Source: Phorcus lineatus (lineage: Eukaryota; Mollusca; Gastropoda; Trochida; Trochidae). From it: a stretch of DNA of 64,000 bases. The translations under genes were made by a program, and so were the position numbers. The stretch spans positions 26,644,839-26,708,838 of the forward strand of contig OV121091.1 in NCBI GenBank assembly GCA_921293015.1. Direction: 5' to 3'. Below, in pieces: positions 12,466-25,001 of this stretch; within the stretch, counting starts at the first letter, position 1; every line of letters starts with the position of its first letter. The notes below the pieces were generated by a model. The model saw only the letters and a list, made by a program, of their open reading frames with translations. It had not been told where the DNA came from and did not search any database.

Positions 12466-15400
12466 ACTGGTATCGTTGTTCTGATCCCAGCGTTGTCATC
12501 AGAAGTGGTTGTTTTTGTAGGACGACATTCGGTAGGCAGCTGAGCGGTGAGTGAGTCCCTGTACAGAGACACGGTCTTCTCGTCACAGGAACCAACAGCA
12601 CCGAGGAGGGCATCTACATTCGCTTTACGGCCTCTGTAAAGTCATCAAATACACTCAATCATAACTACTGTAATTCAAACCTTCAAAAGTTTCATAGATT
12701 TTGCTTATAGAACGCAAGGACCATCCTTAGCTCGCTACCATTGTCCTATCTTCCTCCAAACCACTGTTTAAGCACACGGATATCTGTGGTTCCAATACTC
12801 CCAAACTAATTTCCAATATTCTCCACCTGGGAAGACAAGCAACACACCTTTGCTTCTATCTATAAATGTCTTTCGTTTGTTATAAATGACTGAGTTTTGT
12901 CTTATAACGGATTTGTCGCCTTCATTTGGAAACAAAATAAAATACGTCTTAAATACCGGCTTTAGAACGCAGGGAACAGACTGATCACTTAGATTGAAAC
13001 ACTTGCCAGATTGCATTTTAGAAATTAATTTTAAAACAATCAGTGGAATAGGTAAACTATTTATTGTACCAATAGTATTATAGCAAGTTGTTGTTAACCG
13101 GGAAAGTCATGGAAAATGCATACGAGAACAATACGGACTGTGATCAAACAGGATAAATGAACTACGTAAATTCTGTACCACGAATAAACTTGAATGCAAA
13201 TCTGGGTAGGTGCTTATAGTGTTCATATGGTGACAACTAGAATTAGGCAAATAAACTAGTGCTCAACATTTCAATTCAATTAATTTCTTCAAACATTTCT
13301 AATTTTAAGAATTTTACGTTTCTTTCAAAATTCCCGAACGGTGGACATTTGTGTCCACTGTATCTGTTGCAGTTTCCAAACAAAAAAAAAACAAAAAACA
13401 AAACCTACTCGCATCCCGGTGTTTGTTGGGAAACGGCAGCTTCTACTTCCGTGCTATTCAGAGCAGCTAGTGAAGTTGTGATGCAAGTGCTATTGTAATC
13501 TGGAAAGGCAATGGGTTAAAATGGAATCTTGCCTAACGCCAACAGATACACTTGATTTTATGTCCGCTTCCGCCATCGAATCGCTTCACAATTGTAACTA
13601 AACTCAGGGGCACCTACATGTAATTAAGACCTATAGCCCCTGCTGAATTAAACTAATTTAATAAACTCACCATGGATGAATCTCTTTTAATGAGTAATTC
13701 AACTCATTAACTCATCATGGATACATCTCACTACAATTGTAAACGACATTTGAATATTCGAAATAGCCTACAAAATGTATCAATGGTTGGCACACGAAAA
13801 AAAACGCACTTTAAGAACTAAAAATGTTTTATGGTTAAACCATATACTTAAATATTCTTTATCATTTAGCGGCCAGCACCACATGGGTTGTACAAAACTA
13901 TAACCATTCGTCTAGCGTATTCTTACCATCCACATGTTGACACACGTTCCTCAATCCCTCCTGTACAGCGCCTATATCAGGTAGGGCGTGCTTCTCGTCC
14001 GCACTACAGAGGGACTGTACTGACAGCGTGCAGTTCACTAGGGTTTCGTACTGGGCCAGTTTACTGAAGAGGAAATTGTCAATGTCATGGCGTAGATGCA
14101 GACCCCTGTCTTTTGATTAAAACTTATTTTATCGTAGTCGGTTTATCAAAATTAGGTGCTCTGCTTTCACTGCTTGTAATATCCCCCTTTTCGAAAAGCA
14201 CTGAGTATCAAAATACGTACTGAAGTCAAGTAATTTTTATCAATATAAAGTTAGCAACTACTACATCATATACAACTCATTTTATATAAAGGGTTAAACT
14301 TTCTGCATTAGAAATAATTATTGTGTTTAAATTGGACGTAATTCGTACCGGCAAGCTTAGAAAGTACTGAAACAAAAACTTTAGTAAAACTAAAGCATGA
14401 CATCGATTTAATAAGATTTATTGAAAGTCTATGTACATGTAGTTATAAGAAATATCTTTGGATCACAATATATGAACTCCAAACAAACAATTAACTAATC
14501 AAATATTAGATTATTTATTAGAGAGAGTTATATATGGACCTAACTGATGTCCTTACCTGCAAACTTTTGGACCTAGGTTATCATTGATCTTTTTAAGAGT
14601 CAACTCCACAACGTCATCGTGTGTCTGGATGGTTTTGGGTAACAAGATAAACACGCCACTCTCGACCTGGCATTTGAGATACGCTCTGCCAACCGCTTGC
14701 ATCTTGCTACAGTCAACTGTTCCGTTATTTGAACTTGGTTGTCTACCTGCAAGTGATTATGTTGAGTAAACATTCCAACGTAAAACTACTGTCCCTGAGT
14801 TCTAAGCTGGAATACATTTTGCAAACCGTATATTTCGCCTCTGAACCAAAACAGGGAACCCGCAGTTTATTTATTTATTAATAATTAGATTATAGTTGTC
14901 TGATTGGCGGAATAGCTCAACTTTCAATAATATGAAGGACCGTGGATGTTTTAAATGATCGACTTAAGATGTCTTTAAAAGAGTTTCTTTAGACAATTCA
15001 TTCCCCTGTGTTTCACAGTATTTCTTTGTCGATCATCTAATGCATTAGAGTACCTGTATCGTTGTAGCACCCTTCAGGTAAGGGAGGTAACTGCTGTAAG
15101 TAGATCTGTAAAGTGGCAGCTCCACACTCTGCAAGAAGCTGTGTAGCACAAATACGAGCCACTGCTCTCGACCTACAGAACAATTCGGAGCGTCTAAGTC
15201 TAAGCGTACATTTTCCCAGAATCTCCAAAAACATGAAAGATCTGTTCTATATTTCGTTAAATTTAAAAGTAACGAAACGATCGTATTCAATTATACTAGG
15301 AATATATAGCCAATTTAAATGAAAATACTCCATCATGAACGAGATAAATAAAAACGCCGATCTTTGAACTGATGTGCATGCATATATAAGACACTTTCAG

Positions 15401-18400
15401 AAATCTGTTATTTAAAATTGTTACGTAAATTGCTCAAATTGTCTTGAATTCCTTAAAAACAGCCCCTCCTCTATAGCCCAATGCAAAAACAATTAAAGAC
15501 TATCGAGTGAAGTGAGAAAGTGATATTTTCACGAGTGCATGGCGACATTCTTCTGTTTTTTGTATGTTAAAATATGCACTCTATTTCAGTTGTATGATCC
15601 TATAATCATTGTTATCGTATATAATACTGCATTTCTGTGATGGTTATTATCCAGTAAATCTTATGGAAAGCATTTTCATAAAATTGTTCTTTCTAACATT
15701 TAAAAAATTCATTCAATTTAAATTGAACATGACAAAGGCATAAATACGGTAACATATCAATGTTGCGCACTTGTGTTTGTTATTCTTTGTATTCAAGGCA
15801 ATGTGATTGACCAATCAAAATCCTTGAACAGTACTAGTCGACTTAAGAAATTGCCAAATTAGAAATTATCATAATGTGTAATTGATATGTGGTAAGATAC
15901 TGACTGAATAATTTATGTCAATGTTTCTGGGCAAACTCCAACTTACCGACACACTATGTCATCAAGGGTATCGTCACTGTCGGGTCCACTGTCAAGGAAG
16001 GCGCTGTTGTTGGTACATTCTAAAATTTCAGGCAACTTCTCCATGGTGCACGCTTGATTGTAGTCTAAAAGATATTTCAATAACTACAGTCTACAGTTGA
16101 TTACCGAGAAGATATTATATTTCAAGTTGGGTCAAAAGTAGTTATTTAAAGTTGAGGTATTTTAATGATCCTACAATAAATAATGCAGAAATTGAAAAGA
16201 TCGGAGTCATAATATTTATTGTTCAAGTCTTTGAAGGGCATCTAGAAGTGATATGCAGCGAAGACAATGTTTTCTTGATAACGTCTACTTTATTGTGAAA
16301 TTCTCGACGTTCGGAGAAAATACTTACTCCAATAATAAATATAGGATGCTAAAGGAGTAAGCATTTAGACCAAACGTCGGGAATTTCATAATAAAGAAGT
16401 TGTTATCTAGAAAATCCCTGTTTTCCTTAATAACTCATGTTGAAAACGGCTGAACTAGTAATGTGTAAAAATAAGTCTCTTATCTGAGAGCAAGTGACGG
16501 AAAATTCTTATTAAGGCAAATCTATTTTAATAGAAGGTATTACAAAAGCGATGTCCGTTTTTTGTTTTAGTTTTAAGAAATAAATTAACATTGCCTGTTT
16601 TTTTTAACCTGTATTCAAATATATAATCCAGAAGCCTTATATGATAAGATTACCTGAGTCCGGATTATTCATAATGTCGAGAGATATGCATTATCGTTGC
16701 ATTAGTCATATTCTCGAAATATGAGTGTTTAGCAATGCCCTGAAGTCCATATATCCATAAAAGCCATAAAGTCATAACAATTAGTCGAGTCATATATCTT
16801 AGAAAAAATACATCGTCTATCCTATTAATGGGCCGTCCCTAATAATCTTTAATCAATCATCAATCATAATTCCGTTACTATCATGAGTCCTCTATCAAGT
16901 TGTCATGCATCTAAGCCAAGAACCCTAACTTATAAAGTACTTGGGACATGTTACCTGTAAGCGACTGACATTGAAACTCTATTTGCTGGCGGAGAGTCTC
17001 AGGTGTCAGATTGACCAGACTGGAACTGATTTCAGGGCTGCACTTCTTTGATACATCAAAAATGCACAACGTTGCTGACACATAGTTTTCTCTGTTTTCA
17101 GTTCTGTGAAGAAAAGCATAAGAGAGAATCGCAACTAAATTAAAGAAGCGGCTGTAAAATACACTTAAACGAAACATACGGATTAATGTATTTAACAAAC
17201 ATTAAAATTCTCTGTACATACCCGACACATGTGTACACTACTACTGTGTATAAAAATTCGCGTAAAGTCTATATTTTCCAATACAAGCCAATATATCACT
17301 CTCAATATTCACAATATGTAACCCCGCTAATGGCTGTAATATTGCCCAGGCGGCGTTAAACACCAACTCACTCACTCACAATATGTACACGTAGAGACCA
17401 ATTAAACCGATACCTACGTGAGGTGGTATCGATTGCAAGAGCTCCTACGTAAATCTATGTATATCTTTCAACATATAAATTCATTACGCGTGACACATAC
17501 TCACGGTTTTGAGATTTGTCAAATCACATTTCTTTTATATCAACACACCTGCACAGCGTCTTTATGGTGGTAGAGTTGAGTTGCTGATACAAGGTGGTCA
17601 GAAATGAAGTAACGTCCTCTAGTTGGTCAGTTGGGATGGTCAACGGGATGGTGTACGTGTTCAAACACATTTGCATCCCTCGCACCAGTGATTCCGTGCT
17701 TGCACAGCTGACCCCGGCCACGATGAGGGCTGTAGTTTCGTCATCAGCTGACGTCACTGTCAACAGGATGTGGAATATGATTAACTTTACGATTTGTCGT
17801 CTCCATCCGGGTCTCAGAGTAGTTAACGCCAAACCTCTCTCTACAAGCTCTCTTTTTAATTTGCGAATATCTTAATAAACGTATTATGGAACAATGATTA
17901 TTCAAGGAAAATATCATCACAATGCGTGGTTTTTTAAAAGTATTTTGATACTTGTAAGTGTCATCTTAAATCTAAATGAAACGAAGATAGATCAAACATC
18001 ATGGCGATGACAGGATGGGTCTGTGATGTTATTCATAAGTAATACTGTTGTCATTGATATGTCAACAAAATACAAATAAGGAGCACAAGGTCGACTGCCC
18101 ATATAATTAATCCTACAAAGATTACACGCACCTTCGGCTTAACGTTTACAACTCGCTGTTTCAACCATATAGGTCAAATCTAAGGTAAAAACAATGGTTT
18201 GAATGGCGATGCATCAAGGCCAGTTTCCGACGTATCAGTCTATCTACAAGACACATATCAGACATTACAACTCTATCTTCATGGCACATGTCCGACATTA
18301 GAGTCTATCTACACATGTCCGACATTAGAGTCTATCTACACGACACATGTCCGACATTACAGTCTATCTACACGACACATGTCCGACCTTACAGTCTATC

Positions 18401-20710
18401 TACACGAAACTTGTCCGATATTAAGTCTATCTACACGACACATGTCCGACATTACAACTCTATCTTCATGGCACATGTCCGACATTACAGTCTATCTACA
18501 CATGTCCGACATTACAGTCTACCTACACGACACATGTCCGACATTAAGTCTATCTACAAGACACAAGTCCGACATTACAAGTCTATCTACACGAAACATG
18601 TCCGACATTAAGTCTATCTACACGACACATGTCCGACATTATATACAGTCTATCTACATAGCAGTATGACATCTACATGTTCAGGGTGATGTTCGATATT
18701 GCTCTTTGAAATTAAAGAGCCACTCCGTGATTTTCATAAAATATTATTTACCTTTGATACAAACCTATATGTCGTATGTGGTGATATAAAATCAAAACAT
18801 CTTAACTTTTCATGTCCAAAAGACATATATATGACAAATACTGGTTTTCCATGAAAATCTAAAAACAGCCTTATAAATGCACAGAGGTGTAGATATCACA
18901 TCCACTATACATGGATACTAGTTATATAACCTAACAAACGCTATCAACTCCCAACTGCCCTCCTGGCTGTCTTAGATAAATCTCCAAAATTACGTTTGAC
19001 TATTTGACGCGCGCCACTGTCCGGTTTTCGATCATAATTGCGACGTTCTACCTTCATATTGTCACTGTAAAAAGTCAATAAGCTTTAAAATGTGTCTTTT
19101 TGGTAACAGTCGATACTTCGCGATCAAATGACACCATTGATTAAGTTAGGCATATATGACTCCAACAACTCACGGAGTGGCTCTTTAAGGTGTCAACATT
19201 GGGTCTGTAATATAAGCTTTGGAATAAATCATATTAGACGTAAAGACAATTAACTCCAGTTTGATCGTTTTATATATAATTCATATTGCAATAATGATTC
19301 ACTTTATTCTGTTGAAGACTAAATACAAGTTTGATCGTTTGACATAAAAAAACAAATTGCATTTATAATTCACTATTTTCTGGTCGCAATGACCTATTTA
19401 CCGATACGCTGAACAAACCACTACCACTATCTTCATGTGCCGTGATATCTTCTCAGTGTGAATGCTACGTGAAACCATGTACACAATGTGTTTGTAAGGT
19501 ATGTTTACATTACCTCATGACACGGTTAACTATTTGTGTGACTTATCAATTACGCAGATTCTCATTCGCATTCTCTGGCGTGACTCAACTCTTTTCTTCC
19601 CATTTAACAAATATGACTTCAACTTCTTCGTGTAGAGGAGAAAATTAGAATTCGAAAAATATAATGTTTGAGATAAACATAGGAATTAAAGGAGAAATCC
19701 CTCTTCAAGATCTTGCCCGTAAACATTTACATGGTATATTACAAGAGTACATAAATCCGTACCAATAAGCCTTAAAAGATACATATACTGTATACTTACT
19801 CAATAACTCAAGATATGACTGATTTTTTTATCTCAGTGTTTACAGTATCGTTACGGCAATAACCCCAAGTTTATATAGATTCTGAATACGGCAATCAAGG
19901 CGATGGTTCAATTGGTATGATTTTTTATACGAACGCTAATGGTTAATACATTTCCTATTATTATATGAGAAATATTTTGTTGTTTGTTGTAGATAGGGTC
20001 ATGTTGAGCTGCGAGAGAGAACTCGTTCTTGTGTAAGGTTATTGGCGTTTGTGTTGAAATCTTTCAGAGTTGAAAATGTATAACAATTATGCAATGCATG
20101 TCTTTAAATCTGCGCACATGTAAACATACACAGTTAATCACAAATCTGTCTAGGGTCTACAACACTATTCACCAACGCTAATGGTATCGGAAGAAGTGCA
20201 GTCGATCATTTCCTCCGGTGTAAACTCCGTCATTCCGCTCATACATTTAACGCGTAGTATATTGTAAACTAAGCGAAATAATGTGGGCTGAAATGGCTGA
20301 TCTGTTTATTTTGTTAACCACTGTATCTGAATAGATTCTTCGTTGGTAGATTTTGTCAACCCCGGGTGGTCATCATTTTAGGTTGTGAGACAGTGCCGGT
20401 TCCCTCTTTGATAAGCTTTTTAGACTGAATACCCTCGGACACATATTATATCAGTTTCCATGACATCCAATACCAAATATCCGAGGTCGAACTTGTGATG
20501 TCATTATATTGTAGACATCAACAGAAACATAAAATATTCAACTCCTTAATTAATAGGAAACGGTTGTGATGGACTCAAAATAACCCCAACCAGAAAAAAG
20601 AGCAGAAAACTGTTGATTCAACAAACTACGTCATTTATCCTAGACCTTCCCGATTCGCGTTTCGTATATAATGTTATAATATATAAGAAAAACATCTATC
20701 TATCTATATG

Positions 20711-20796
<86 letters not shown>

Positions 20797-21126
20797 CATA
20801 GATAGTAAAAAGCGTTGATAAACAGCACACAATGTTAATAATGATTGTATTTACTCTTCAATATATTGTCAATCATTTGCAGCTTCATATATTTGGGCTT
20901 TTACTAAGACCCAAGTATATTAATTTCAAAGTTTTTTCAACAACCTGAACAAAATGATTTTCCATGCCAAACGCGATTTCGTTATTTGAAGAAAATCGTT
21001 ATGTGGAGAAAGTGATAGGCACATATAAGTGCTTACTTAGTAGACAATAGCAAAATTTGCTTGTACAGTACCTGATAGCAACATTCCACACATCAACAGA
21101 ATACCTGGGAGTATTAAACGAGACAT
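12423..21126 (-). CDS. Secreted or GPI-anchored protein with three six-cysteine modules (unrecognised family)
   Basis: Eight exons join in frame to 391 residues: 21072-21126, 17549-17747, 16955-17103, 15947-16064, 15054-15172, 14557-14746, 13927-14063 and 12423-12631 (all minus). Exon 1 is a signal peptide (residues 1-18). Residues 33-130, 140-209 and 226-318 each form a module with six cysteines, patterned C-x10/12-C-x21-37-C-x8-13-C-x7-C-x18-23-C. Each module uses two exons: a phase 2 intron falls directly after cysteine 3 and a phase 1 intron five residues after cysteine 6. A Thr/Asp linker and a hydrophobic end (376-391) suggest a GPI signal or membrane anchor. I do not recognise the family. 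The exon 1 start is preferred because the open frame at 17832 has no ATG, and because a TATA-like box precedes 21126. Introns carry a SINE tail, a MITE and a minisatellite. Confidence 0.8.
16277..16407. repeat. Imperfect inverted repeat (hairpin element, copy 2)
   Basis: Arms at 16277-16314 and 16370-16407 are largely complementary and contain the words ctcgacgttcgg and ccaaacgtcggg. A second, nested inverted repeat (tacttactcc against ggagtaagca) lies between them. The arm sequence matches the hairpin at 7351-7441, defining a dispersed family. It lies in intron 3 of the cysteine-module gene. Confidence 0.6.
16438..16760 (+). repeat. Dispersed repeat family D, copy 1
   Basis: The block opens with gaaaacggctgaactagtaa and later contains gagagatatgcattatcgtt. 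Both words recur in the same order at 54980-55400, the second also recurs in reverse at 48395-48690, and the first occurs as an inverted pair at 34170-34500. It is a degenerate interspersed element inside intron 3 of the cysteine-module gene. The superfamily is unknown. Confidence 0.5.
17321..17376 (+). mobile_element. Severely 5'-truncated SINE with 11-bp target duplication
   Basis: Fifty-six bases ending gttaaacaccaactcactc are flanked by the direct repeat cacaatatgta (17310-17320 and 17377-17387). The 3' tail matches that of the full SINE at 50034-50323. It is a retrotransposed fragment in intron 2 of the cysteine-module gene. Confidence 0.8.
18236..18658. repeat. Minisatellite with unit of about 32 bp
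   Basis: The words tctatctacacgacacatg and tccgacatta repeat about 13 times with length variants (units of about 20 to 35 bases, several lacking the cgacac segment). The open frames across it are artefacts of the repeat. It lies in intron 1 of the cysteine-module gene. Confidence 0.93.
18712..19188. mobile_element. TTAA-flanked MITE, copy 1
   Basis: The ends ttaaagagccactccgtga and its exact complement form 19-bp terminal inverted repeats, and both ends carry TTAA. Near-identical elements lie at 33439-33912 and 61164-61640, and a diverged one at 27847-28231. TTAA ends suggest piggyBac-like mobilisation, but the class is inferred from the ends only. It is non-coding and lies in intron 1 of the cysteine-module gene. 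Confidence 0.9.
20694..20805. repeat. (GATA)n microsatellite with short inverted (CTAT) start
   Basis: About 22 tandem GATA units follow a short atctatctatctat run, so the left end can fold back on the array. One unit is interrupted (gatacatagata). It is located in intron 1 of the cysteine-module gene. Confidence 0.97.
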
Positions 21127-21211
21127 ATTTTAGAAGTAAACCGCTTCACAACAACATGTAAAGACGACAGCTTCTTCTATACAGCTTGATCCTGTTATGA
21201 AGCACTCCGCA

Positions 21212-21219
21212 CTTATAAA
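21212..21219 (-). promoter_or_regulatory. TATA box of the cysteine-module gene
   Basis: TTTATAAG on the minus strand lies 86 bases upstream of the ATG at 21126. Transcription about 30 bases downstream would give a 5' leader of about 60 bases. This supports the signal-peptide exon at 21072-21126 as the true first exon. Confidence 0.6.
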
Positions 21220-22230
21220 GAGAAGGATTTGAACAATGCGGTTGTGAAATCCGCATGAAGCCCAACTGTAGTACGCAAAAGATACAGCATTGATCCACTT
21301 TAACAGTAAATATAAACAGTGTTGTGGTGAGAGGGTCACGGATATACACTTCCCAATCCGCACCCCCCTCCCCCAACCTAAGCAACGATAATGGAATTTT
21401 CATTTCACTTCTCTCACACCTCTCAAATTTGTGCTACGGGTATGTTGGGAAAATACAGATGTAGGCCTAATGGACAAAATAACTATTGATAAAAGTTTAT
21501 TTAGCATCCGACATAGTCTACTTCATCCGCACTGTTGTTTTCCCTGTCATGTTGTCAGTAATGCCCAAGAATGTTCGTTTCTTATTAAATGATTTAATAT
21601 TAGTTATTTTATCACTTCAAAACAAAAGGTTAAAAAACTAAGGGTAGATGTTAGAAAAGCCACGCCCAAACGTTATCGGGAAAGCTTGTAGTTAGTATAC
21701 ATCTCAACTGACTGATATAAGCATAGAAAAAACGCAGGTAAACGGTATTTACACAAAGCAATGTTTAGGAGGTTTATTGTTTCTTCAACTTGAATATAGA
21801 TATTGGTCAGATCGTTTTCCACAACAGTTTATTTTATCGCGAAGAGTGCAAAGCGTCATTGTATGAGTAACTGTGAGCTTGTTGGCCAATCCCTTTCACA
21901 ATGTATATATGTATATGTATATTGTGAAATAAATATAATTAAAACATATGAGTAACTTGTACTGGAATTTTCGTTACCCCGAATTCTCTGTATTTCGCGC
22001 CGCAGGCATAATTCTGAAAAAATATTGTTGTTTTTCCGTCTGTTGAAACAATCATTCAAGGACTGATATGGAGACAAATTGATGTTGCTATTGATTTTTT
22101 TTAACACAATATGATTATTATAAATATCGTTGATTTCGACAAAAAGAGCGTTTCTTGGTTTATTCCCGTATGTATATGTAAACATATTAACAATTACTGC
22201 AAATGCGATAAGTTTCAATTAATGACTTAC

Positions 22231-22477
22231 ATCTGCTTCGACTTGGATACTAAATCACTTTGGAGTGATCGCTCTGCTTCAGATAGTGCTTCCAACGTCT
22301 TAGAGAAGGCATCTCTCTCATGATTTTGTGCACCAGTTCTTCTCTAGTGTTCTGAAACGTCTTACCCCATACAAGCATTTGACACTCCTGCTGTGGAGAC
22401 ATCGAGAGGACGCCCAAATAAAGTAATTGTCCTTGTAGGCTCATCATTTCTTCCTTAAGTGTTGATAGTCTTATCAT
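22231..22477 (-). pseudogene. Coiled-coil-like coding fragment, frameshifted
   Basis: An open frame from 22477 encodes a Leu/Glu-rich stretch that runs out of frame near 22330. From there the next frame encodes another heptad-like stretch (KTLEALSEAERSLQSDL) up to a good donor (gat|gtaagt at 22230). The two parts look like one ancestral coiled-coil exon broken by a single-base shift. I cannot name the protein. It abuts the LINE remnant starting near 22475, whose insertion may have broken the gene. A chance frame cannot be excluded. Confidence 0.3.
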
Positions 22478-23092
22478 CAGCAGAGTCCACCACTACCTTG
22501 ACACTGACACCTGTAGACTTCTCATGCACTGCCTTGTCACTTCAAAACTTGACTACTTGACTCTTTGTTTGCTAATCTCCAATCTAAAACAGTTCAGAAA
22601 CTACAGCAGATCCAAAATGCTGCTCCCAGATGAATCACACACACTCCACGCCGTAAACCATATCACTCCAGTATTGCAATCTCTATACTGGTTGCCAATC
22701 CCTGCCAGAATTTCCTTTAAGATTCTCGTCCTGACTCATGAGTGCCTTCACAACACTAACTTTCCAGATTATCTTAAGCAGCTCATCTCAGTGTATGTAC
22801 CCCAGGGAAGTCTCAGATCCTCCTCTGACTTTCTCCTCTCCCTAAACAGATAACCAAACCAACTCACAGACCGAGCCTTCACCTTTGCCAGTCCTCAACT
22901 CTGGAATTCTCTTCCAAAGCAATTAAGAAACATAAAAACAAAGCAAACGTTCAAATCTGTGTTAAAAACATATCTATTCAATTCTGCATTTAGTGTTTCC
23001 ACGTGAAATATGTTTCTTTACTATTGTCATATCGCCACTGAGCATCTTAATGGGGGATATTAGGCGCTCTATAAATCCATTATTATTATAGT
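22475..23092 (+). mobile_element. CR1/L2-like LINE, 3' end only
   Basis: The translated frame up to about 22853 matches the C-terminal region typical of CR1/L2-type reverse transcriptase proteins. It includes SKLDY, then HITPVLQSLYWLPIPARI and FKILVLTHECLH. A further segment (RAFTFASPQLWNSLPKQLRN) continues past a stop at 22851. The copy is therefore broken and truncated at its 5' side. The end, gcgctctataaatccatt followed by attattat, is the usual 3' terminus of this clade. No catalytic core is present. Confidence 0.85.
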
Positions 23093-23527
23093 CACATGTT
23101 TTAGAAAGCAGTACTCACCATTTAATATATCACAGTATAATGCTTTTTATTCTAAATCTGTTCAAATACACAAGGATACCTGAACTCGTTTTTGCACAGT
23201 GTTTTTTTTTCGCTAAAAAAAGTTTAGAATCTAAGTATGAAATGTAGAAATTTCATTGATAAAAGATTTGATCGAAATGTTAATTTCTTTGACATTAACT
23301 TATTAACGCATTTTTACTGTAGGTACAATGTAGCCAAAATAGCCCTTTTGAACCCTCCTATCTCCTACGTTTGGCGATCCCAATCATTCTTATACCATTG
23401 ATGTGTATATGAAACTGCCATTTTGTAAGTACCTTGGAATTATGTTTACTCCTAATTCAGCCTGCAGTAGGCTACTTTTGAATCTATCCATGTCAATTTG
23501 TGTAAATATGTATTGAAACTCGCGAAA
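23093..23527. other. Gene-free stretch
   Basis: AT-rich sequence between the LINE 3' end and the Tc1/mariner element. I see no exon or repeat structure. Confidence 0.5.
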
Positions 23528-23529
23528 TA

Positions 23530-25001
23530 TACTATCCAAAAAAAGTTACGCATAGGTAATTTTTCATAATTGAAATCGAAATATTTCTATTTGTATTATT
23601 TCTATTGTCCAAAATATTAATGATAATGATGATACTGACAAGTTGCTTTCGTTTTCTTTTCCAAAAATGGATCTTGCATGGAAATGTTGACTTTGGTGAA
23701 CATTTAAAGGGTAAATCAAAAACGTTTCGCCACAACGCAACTCGTGCAATTACGCACGTGAAACTTTTGTGGAAAATGCATGCAGTGTGTGGCTATAAAA
23801 AGGGATACCGCATTCGGATTTGCCACTTGTATGGAGATTGATTTTAAGACAATCCACATTGCCACGTCTTGACGCTGCAACAAGAAACATCACCATCGCA
23901 AGACTTCAAGCTGGAGAGTCCCAATCTTCGGTGTCAAGACGTCTCCATGTTAGCAAGAGCACCATTTCAAGACTTTTCGCTAGGTTCGTCCAGACCATCA
24001 CGACAAATGACCGTCCTCGTTCAGGCAGGCCACGTGTCACCACACCAGCTCAAGATCGCTACATCCGGGGCATCCATTTGCGTTATCGCACAACTACTGC
24101 CTAGTGTACTGCAGGCAACATACCAAAACTGAGAAGAATTTCAAGCCAGACTGTACGGAACAGGTTGAGGGACAATGGATTGACGGCACGTCGTCAATAC
24201 CGTGTCAATCAACTTCGTGGGTGTAACACAGTGAGTGTTTGGAATCTTCTCAACTAGCGCCGAGTTTGGTTCGGTGATGAATCCAGGTTCCTATTGCGGA
24301 GGCGAGATGGCAGAAACCATATGTTTACTGACGTCGAAACGAACGTTTTGCCCCTTTCTGTGTTCTTGAGGTGGACAGATTTGGTGGAGGCAGTGTTATG
24401 ATGTGGGCGGCGGTATCGTACACTGGTCGCACCAATTTAATCCACGTCCATGGACATTTGACGGCCGTACGCTACAGAGACAACATCCTGCAGCCAGACT
24501 TCCTGCCCGTTATTGACTTCCACCGTGAACTGTTCCAGCAGGACAACGCCAGGCCACATACTGGACGAGTCACTAGGGATTTCCTCGCCAGAAACAATAC
24601 TAATAAGTTCCAATGGCCGTCTCGTTACCACGATTTGAACGTCTTCGTCAGAGTCAACAACAGCCACAAACTCAACAAGAACTGGCTCTATTTGGACAGC
24701 AAGAGTGGCAGACGATTGCAAAACCAACCATATAGCGTCTAATCCAGTCGATGCCAAGGCGGGTGAGAACTGTCATCAACGCACAAGATGGCCACAACAG
24801 TTACTGACTTTCAGCGGACGTCTGTGAAATATTGTGAAAGCCATATCTCAGATTATTACGTAATTTTGTTAATTGATATCACCTTAAATCTGATGTAAAA
24901 ATTCACACTTTCAACTTCATTCCCCTTGAATTCATGCGCGTTTGAAAATACGACAATTTCTCTTAACAAATCTGGCTATGCGTTTCTTTTTTTGGATAGT
25001 A
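23530..25001 (+). mobile_element. Tc1/mariner DNA transposon, complete ends, dead
   Basis: Exact inverted ends (tatactatccaaaaaaag at 23528-23545 and its complement at 24986-25003) extend imperfectly for about 30 bases. The outermost TA on each side fits the TA target duplication of Tc1/mariner elements. The 1.47-kb length fits a full-size element. The transposase frame inside is broken, so the copy is not autonomous. Confidence 0.9.
23820..24742 (+). pseudogene. Tc1/mariner transposase, broken
   Basis: An N-terminal helix-turn-helix region is readable (SVSRRLHVSKSTISRLFARF, then RPRSGRPRVT). The catalytic region is in other frames, with VWFGDESRF carrying the first aspartate and FQQDNARPHTGRVTRDFLA the second. 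Stops at about 24104 and 24255, frameshifts, and loss of the usual PDLNPIEHLW segment after the second aspartate show it is inactive. It lies between the terminal repeats at 23530 and 25001. The frame at 23820 opens with TTG, not ATG. Confidence 0.9.

Noticed and set aside
17748..17832. An upstream extension of the module 1 exon that looks like a signal peptide
   Set aside because: The frame has no ATG (it opens with TTG), whereas a splice acceptor at 17748 joins in phase to the ATG exon at 21072-21126, which has a TATA box.
18236..18658. CRISPR-like array or repeat-coded protein
   Set aside because: Units abut without unique spacers and vary in length, the genome is eukaryotic, and the frames run across a simple minisatellite.
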